Assembly (NCBI GenBank): GCA_020061125.1
Contig: JAGUYV010000437.1
Location: 1-8,559, forward strand
Reading direction: 5' to 3'
Source: a bacterium
GTDB taxonomy: Bacteria; UBP15; UBA6099; DSWB01
Length of the DNA: 8,559 nt
Position numbers and translations under genes: made by a program. Positions 5,901 to 8,559 of the stretch are shown piece after piece. Positions within the stretch are counted from its first letter, which is position 1. Every line of letters begins with the position of its first letter. The notes below the pieces were generated by a model. It did no database searches and was not told where the DNA came from. It saw only the letters and a program-made list of their open reading frames with translations.

Positions 5901-7515
5901 TGTCGAGCGTTGCGCGTTCCTGTTCCAGGGCTTGCTCGGCGCGTTTGCGGTCCGTGATTTCGAGAGCGGTTTCCACGGCGCCGGCCACGCGGCCGCGCTC
6001 GTCGCGGATCGGAGAGCTGCGAATGGACCACACCTTTCCGTCGGGCGTGGTGATTTCGTCTTCCACGGGCCGGCCGCTCTCCAGAGCCTTAAGCACGGGG
6101 CACTCGCAGCACGGTTCGTCCGTGCCGTACCAGAGCCGGTGGCAGTTCCTGCCGGTGAGATCCCGCGGGCGCATGCCCAGAGAATCGGCCGCGGCGCGGT
6201 TGGCCCACACGATGTTCAGATTCGTGTCGTAATACAGCACATGCTCCATCATGCTGTTGAGCACTTCTGCTTTTTCGCGTTCGCTGTCGGCCAGTTCCTG
6301 CTCGGCGCTCTTGCGGTCCGTGATGTCGCGCACCATGGTTATGACGCGCGTCACAAGCCCCTTGTCCATGACCGGAATCTTGCGGGTTTCGGTCACGACC
6401 GTGCGCCCGTCGAAATCGTTCTGTTCCTCGGTGATCAGGATTTCTCCGTGCCGGAACACCGAGGCGTATTGTTCGAGAACGGATTCCGTAAGGAACGGAT
6501 AAATGTCGGGCAGCCGCTTGCCCGCGATGTCCTGTGGCAGGCCGAGTTCGCGGTTGAATTCCTCCATGCGCCTGTTGTGCAGGATGATATTGAGATCCTG
6601 ATCCACGACATGAACGATGTCTTCCATCCAGTCTATGGTGGAGCGGTAGAACTGCTCGGAGGCCAGGAGCGCGCGCTCTGTGGCCTTGCGGTCCGTGATC
6701 TCGAGGGTGAACTCGACCACGCCCTGAACTGCGCCTTCGCCGCTCATGATGGGGTATCCGCGGATGAACCAGTGGCGGCCGTCGGGGGAGGTGATTTCCT
6801 GGTGGTGCGGCGCGCCGGTTTGCATGGCGCGAAGCACCGGGCATTTTTCGCAGGGCGCCGGGGACTCGTGCCACACTTCGTGGCAGCGGAGGCCCACCAG
6901 GCTCTGGGGCGACACGCCCGCGGAATCGGCCGCGGCCTGGTTCGCCCACAGGATGCGAAGATCCGTGTCGTGGTACACCACATGCTCGACCATGCTGTCG
7001 AGCACGCTGCGCAGTTCGGTCTCCGTGCGCTTGAGATCGTCCTCGGCGGCCTTGACCCGTGAGATGTCGGACATGACGCCGATGAAACCCGCGGGCCGTC
7101 CCTGCTCGTCGCGCAGCAAAGTCGTGATCATCCAGGTGGGGAATTCCACGCCGTCGCGCCGCACATGGCCCACTTCGCCGCTGTGCCGCCCGTTCTGGAG
7201 CACGAGGTCGTTGAACGGGATGACATCGCGCTCGAGCTGCTCCGGGGTGTGGAACATGGACAGGTTTTTCCCGAAAAACTCCTCGGGCCGGTACTGGTGC
7301 ATTTCCGCGAACCGGCGGTTGCAGAAGCGCACCGTGCCGTCCAGCGCGGCCACGGCGATGCCTTCGCCAACCTGGTCCATGATGCGCTCGAGCAGGGCCA
7401 TGCCGGCTTGCTCGTCCAATCCTAATGCGGACGCGGCGCGCGTGCGCAGAACTTCGCGCTCAAGCTCTTCCACGCGCCTTTGAAGTTCCTCGTATGTCGG
7501 CTTTTTGTCCGCCAT
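2932..7515 (-). CDS. Cytosolic hybrid sensor histidine kinase with nine PAS domains and a C-terminal receiver
   Basis: This 1527-residue protein has no membrane segment or signal peptide, so it should sense an internal signal. A short coiled coil (residues 6-24) leads into nine PAS domains, roughly 39-153, 166-277, 284-402, 413-523, 533-652, 660-779, 786-905, 913-1030 and 1037-1158; eight end in a DIT/EIT-(D/E/Q)-R-(K/R) linker helix and the first in DISRVK. Then comes HisKA with SISHELRTPL (phospho-acceptor His1174), and an HK-type ATPase: N box NLLENAVKYS (Asn1300), G1 DSGVGID (1329-1335), F box region 1343-1350, G2 GMGKGLSIV (1359-1367). The receiver spans about 1409-1523, with Asp1415/Asp1416, phospho-acceptor Asp1459, Ser1489 and Lys1511. 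All catalytic residues are present, so both modules should be active. PAS2 and PAS4 carry a matching Cys-x10-Cys-x2-Cys set. No HPt or response regulator gene is nearby. ATG at 7515 has only a weak AAAGG (7531-7527), 11 nt upstream; the KPTYEEL start just after Met is usual for such kinases. Confidence 0.95.
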   Translation of the reverse strand: MADKKPTYEELQRRVEELEREVLRTRAASALGLDEQAGMALLERIMDQVGEGIAVAALDGTVRFCNRRFAEMHQYRPEEFFGKNLSMFHTPEQLERDVIPFNDLVLQNGRHSGEVGHVRRDGVEFPTWMITTLLRDEQGRPAGFIGVMSDISRVKAAEDDLKRTETELRSVLDSMVEHVVYHDTDLRILWANQAAADSAGVSPQSLVGLRCHEVWHESPAPCEKCPVLRAMQTGAPHHQEITSPDGRHWFIRGYPIMSGEGAVQGVVEFTLEITDRKATERALLASEQFYRSTIDWMEDIVHVVDQDLNIILHNRRMEEFNRELGLPQDIAGKRLPDIYPFLTESVLEQYASVFRHGEILITEEQNDFDGRTVVTETRKIPVMDKGLVTRVITMVRDITDRKSAEQELADSEREKAEVLNSMMEHVLYYDTNLNIVWANRAAADSLGMRPRDLTGRNCHRLWYGTDEPCCECPVLKALESGRPVEDEITTPDGKVWSIRSSPIRDERGRVAGAVETALEITDRKRAEQALEQERATLDNIIDYNPYSICIFDGDGNFVRCNQALVELFGATVSSEYNLFKDPNLIETGRTESVLSLKAGEAFLDSGIWYDTEKSFPGAPPRKVCVRAVTFPISDASGRIQNFVVMHEDITQRRLMEDALRQSEERFRGLFNSHPETIIVMDLEGRVTDINKAGFAATGFTREQIIGKHFTEFNAIEERHLPRYSEMFTRLVTGEDLGSVEIELTIPDGTQRWIEVYPSRIMRGHELAGFQMLTIDITERKAAERALRQSEERYRNLAESAQDAIFIISDDFRVEYVNEFAAGMFHSTPEQLFRIPLERLFPRDNYASMRANLETVFRTGEAVYEESRIGFGETVLWLGTQLSPLHDESGGAVNAVLGVSRDITERKIAEEALRETKDRLEATLNALPDMLFELDPDGVFLNYHATSDSGLYTPPGQFIGKSIQDVLPADAAEQLTAANRAVQNNRQKTSIEYELPLPDGAHTFEAIFSPKGRPGEPGSGCIALVRDITERKAAEQAVRQALDRFEAVIENTPLIAVQGFRRDGTVHLWNSASETLYGYSAAEAVGRKLQDLLMDEESSAVFLETLNGIWGTGQAKTPAEWPVHTRTGEERWVYSTMFPLFRGGQVSEIICMDLDITERRKLDQAKINFLGSISHELRTPLSLILGYSEMLLRENLPHNVRKKLKIINERGRQELKLVEELITLAQFESGETKFQMADVPLWEFLESYLGEARVMLDSLVSKRYRDGRFTFDKQLDPALKGAVVYCDSERIRQVLDNLLENAVKYSPSHCLEFRFTADLRDGHAVIAVHDSGVGIDPSEIDNIFKPFYQLRQGRHPLSDGMGKGLSIVKEFIEAHKGRVRVESEPGRGSVFQVFLPVKEMREHTETLSVRSILVVDDDPDFLDFVESLLFAEGYDVLAAPDCDSAMKILERMTPDLALLDVMLPGCTGQEMCERIRSNPAWAGMFVYLVSAKSHDELSAISRVAGANGFFSKPFEIDAFLDTIASLTA
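5935..6264 (-). repeat. Intragenic duplication, copy 2 (PAS4 of the kinase)
   Basis: This stretch encodes kinase residues 418-527, the partner of the copy at 6676-7005. Cysteines 458, 469 and 472 sit at exactly the positions of Cys211, Cys222 and Cys225 in copy 1, and this copy has one extra cysteine, Cys470. Conserved cysteines against a background of 55% identity suggest a kept function for them. Confidence 0.85.
6676..7005 (-). repeat. Intragenic duplication, copy 1 (PAS2 of the kinase)
   Basis: This stretch encodes kinase residues 171-280. It aligns without gaps to residues 418-527 (copy at 5935-6264), with 60 of 110 residues identical by hand count. The copies are offset by 247 codons (741 bp). 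The shared features are an EHV start, ANxAAADS, a CH..W segment, PCxxCPVL and ITxPDG, ending in LEITDRK. The other PAS domains of the protein are visibly more distant, so these two are recent paralogues within the gene. Confidence 0.85.
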
Positions 7516-7777
7516 GCCGCCCGGAACCTTTCACAATTCCGCTGCTATCATCACCCCGCCTCTCATGCGGGACGGCTTTCTGTATGGAGCGAAAAACCAC
7601 TTTTCTATAATTTGATATTTTAACTTAACTTCAGCGCCCGCGCGTCCTCGGCCTGCAAAAAAAACATGGTTCCGGCAACCGGCATGACCGCGGCAATGCA
7701 TTTCGGGTGTTGTGGCCCACGGCCCGGTTCTGCTACAATTTCTCTTGCGCCAATTACATTTCCGGAGGGTTATTCTC
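7516..7777. other. Divergent intergenic region between the kinase and acyl-CoA dehydrogenase genes
   Basis: This 262-bp region must hold promoters for both divergent genes. The plus-strand promoter is listed separately. An AT-rich island at about 7590-7636 is the most likely site of the kinase promoter, but I could not find a good pair of hexamers on the minus strand. The same island shows TATAAT on the plus strand at 7606-7611, with no -35 match 17 nt upstream. A run of eight A lies at 7657-7664, followed by a small hairpin GGTT/AACC (7668-7671 and 7677-7680). No open reading frame here looks like a gene. Confidence 0.5.
7710..7739 (+). promoter_or_regulatory. Predicted extended -10 promoter of the acyl-CoA dehydrogenase gene
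   Basis: TACAAT at 7734-7739 matches five of six bases of the -10 consensus and is preceded by TGC (7731-7733), the extended -10 TGn motif. A partial -35, TTGTGG, lies at 7710-7715 with an 18-nt spacer. Transcription would start near 7746. A strong ribosome binding site, GGAGGG at 7764-7769, follows and stands 8 nt before the ATG at 7778. Confidence 0.55.
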
Positions 7778-8559
7778 ATGTTTGACTTCATGTTGACGGA
7801 ACAGGAAATCGGAGTTGTCAAAGAATCCATAGATTTCGTGAAGAGTCTTCCCAAACAGCTCATGCGGGACATGGACGAGGAAAAGATCGAGTATCCCAAA
7901 GAATTCGTGCAGGAAGCGGGCCGCCGCAATCTGCTCGGGCTGCGGTTCCCCAAAGAATACGGGGGCCGCGGCATGGGCTGGAGCTGCGAGGTGGCGGCCC
8001 TTGAGGAAGTGGGCGTGCTCGGCATGGCCCTGGGGTGCGCGTACTCCATGCCCAGCATCGTGGGCGAAGCCCTGAACAAATTCGGCACCGAGGTGCAGAA
8101 GCAGAAATATCTGGTTCCCATGCTCAAGGGCGAACTGATCTCCGCCGAAGCCCTGACCGAGCCGCGCGGGGGCAGCGACTTTTTCGGCGCCACCACCACG
8201 GCCGAGAAAAAAGGCGGCGTGTATGTGCTGAACGGCCAGAAACGCTTCATCGTGGGCGCCAAGGGCGCGGATTTCTTCGTGGTGTATGTGCGCACCAACA
8301 TGGACCCCAAGGCGCCTGGTCACGAGAGCATCAGCCTCATTTTGGTGGAGCGCGGCATGGGCGTGGAAGTGCAGGATGTGTACGGCCTCATGGGCACGCG
8401 CGGGGGCGGAACGGGCCGCCTGGTGTTCAATAATGTTGAAGTTCCTGTCGAAAACTTGATAGGACCTGAACATGGCGGGGCCATGATTTTCAACTCCATG
8501 ATGGTGCCCGAGCGCATGACCAGCGCGGCTGGCGCCGTGGGCGCGGGCCGCGCCGCCAC
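7778..8559 (+). CDS. Acyl-CoA dehydrogenase, N-terminal two thirds (cut by window edge)
   Basis: The first 260 residues are visible; the frame is open to the window end. Family members are usually about 380-400 residues. The enzyme is an FAD flavoprotein that oxidises acyl-CoA to trans-2-enoyl-CoA and passes electrons to ETF. The N-terminal helical domain contains [12 protein letters not shown] (58-68). The middle beta domain has the flavin-contacting signature [14 protein letters not shown] (124-137), then [20 protein letters not shown] (151-170) and [16 protein letters not shown] (208-223). The C-terminal helical domain begins around 232, with [18 protein letters not shown] at 243-260. The common NGxKxWIT motif is replaced by NGQKRFIVG, a variant I associate with a subset of family members. 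The catalytic glutamate of the C-terminal domain lies beyond the window, so chain-length class cannot be judged. ATG at 7778 is fixed by GGAGGG at 7764-7769. It is transcribed away from the kinase. Confidence 0.95.
   Translation, partial: MFDFMLTEQEIGVVKESIDFVKSLPKQLMRDMDEEKIEYPKEFVQEAGRRNLLGLRFPKEYGGRGMGWSCEVAALEEVGVLGMALGCAYSMPSIVGEALNKFGTEVQKQKYLVPMLKGELISAEALTEPRGGSDFFGATTTAEKKGGVYVLNGQKRFIVGAKGADFFVVYVRTNMDPKAPGHESISLILVERGMGVEVQDVYGLMGTRGGGTGRLVFNNVEVPVENLIGPEHGGAMIFNSMMVPERMTSAAGAVGAGRAA

Noticed and set aside
5041-7062. A 673-codon open frame on the plus strand opposite the kinase gene
   Set aside because: It is antisense to a gene with clear PAS motifs throughout. Its His/Ala/Val/Gly-rich, low-complexity make-up is typical of antisense frames of GC-rich genes. 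It shows no domain.
7531-8473. Two long minus-strand frames opposite the acyl-CoA dehydrogenase
   Set aside because: The plus strand reads a clear acyl-CoA dehydrogenase with a ribosome binding site; the minus frames are its complement.

Overview
The window is GC-rich bacterial DNA with five protein genes. Four lie head to tail on the minus strand, and one starts on the plus strand at the right edge. No tRNA, rRNA, CRISPR array, transposase or phage gene is visible. The host cannot be named safely. The large soluble multi-PAS kinase with CxxCP-type PAS domains recalls Desulfobacterota and related lineages. The GGAGTGCGGC palindromic element recalls intergenic repeats I associate with Verrucomicrobia/Lentisphaerae and neighbouring candidate phyla. 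Both links are from memory, not from a search.

Layout from left to right. Positions 1-325 (minus) hold the N-terminal third of a NagA-like amidohydrolase, cut by the window edge. Positions 388-1431 (minus) hold a complete double-SIS protein of the GlmS-C/NagB-II type (glucosamine-6-phosphate deaminase or isomerase). These two read in the order SIS then nagA across 62 bp, so they form a probable amino-sugar catabolic operon: deacetylation of GlcNAc-6-P, then deamination to fructose-6-P. Positions 1432-1739 are non-coding and carry an 81-bp compound palindrome made of three hairpins. Positions 1740-2843 (minus) hold a PLP enzyme of the D-cysteine desulfhydrase/ACC deaminase family, with a strong Shine-Dalgarno and a perfect TATAAT box just upstream. 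Positions 2932-7515 (minus) hold a 1527-residue cytosolic hybrid histidine kinase with nine PAS domains and a C-terminal receiver. Positions 7516-7777 are a divergent promoter region. From 7778 (plus) the first 260 residues of an acyl-CoA dehydrogenase run off the window.

The genes do not form one obvious pathway. The SIS/nagA pair is a unit. The PLP enzyme probably has its own promoter. The kinase is a sensor whose signal and target are not visible here. The best leads for a second look are the compound palindrome, the duplicated cysteine-bearing PAS pair in the kinase, and a short reading frame that overlaps the PLP gene stop and runs through the palindrome. I see no convincing new multi-gene system.
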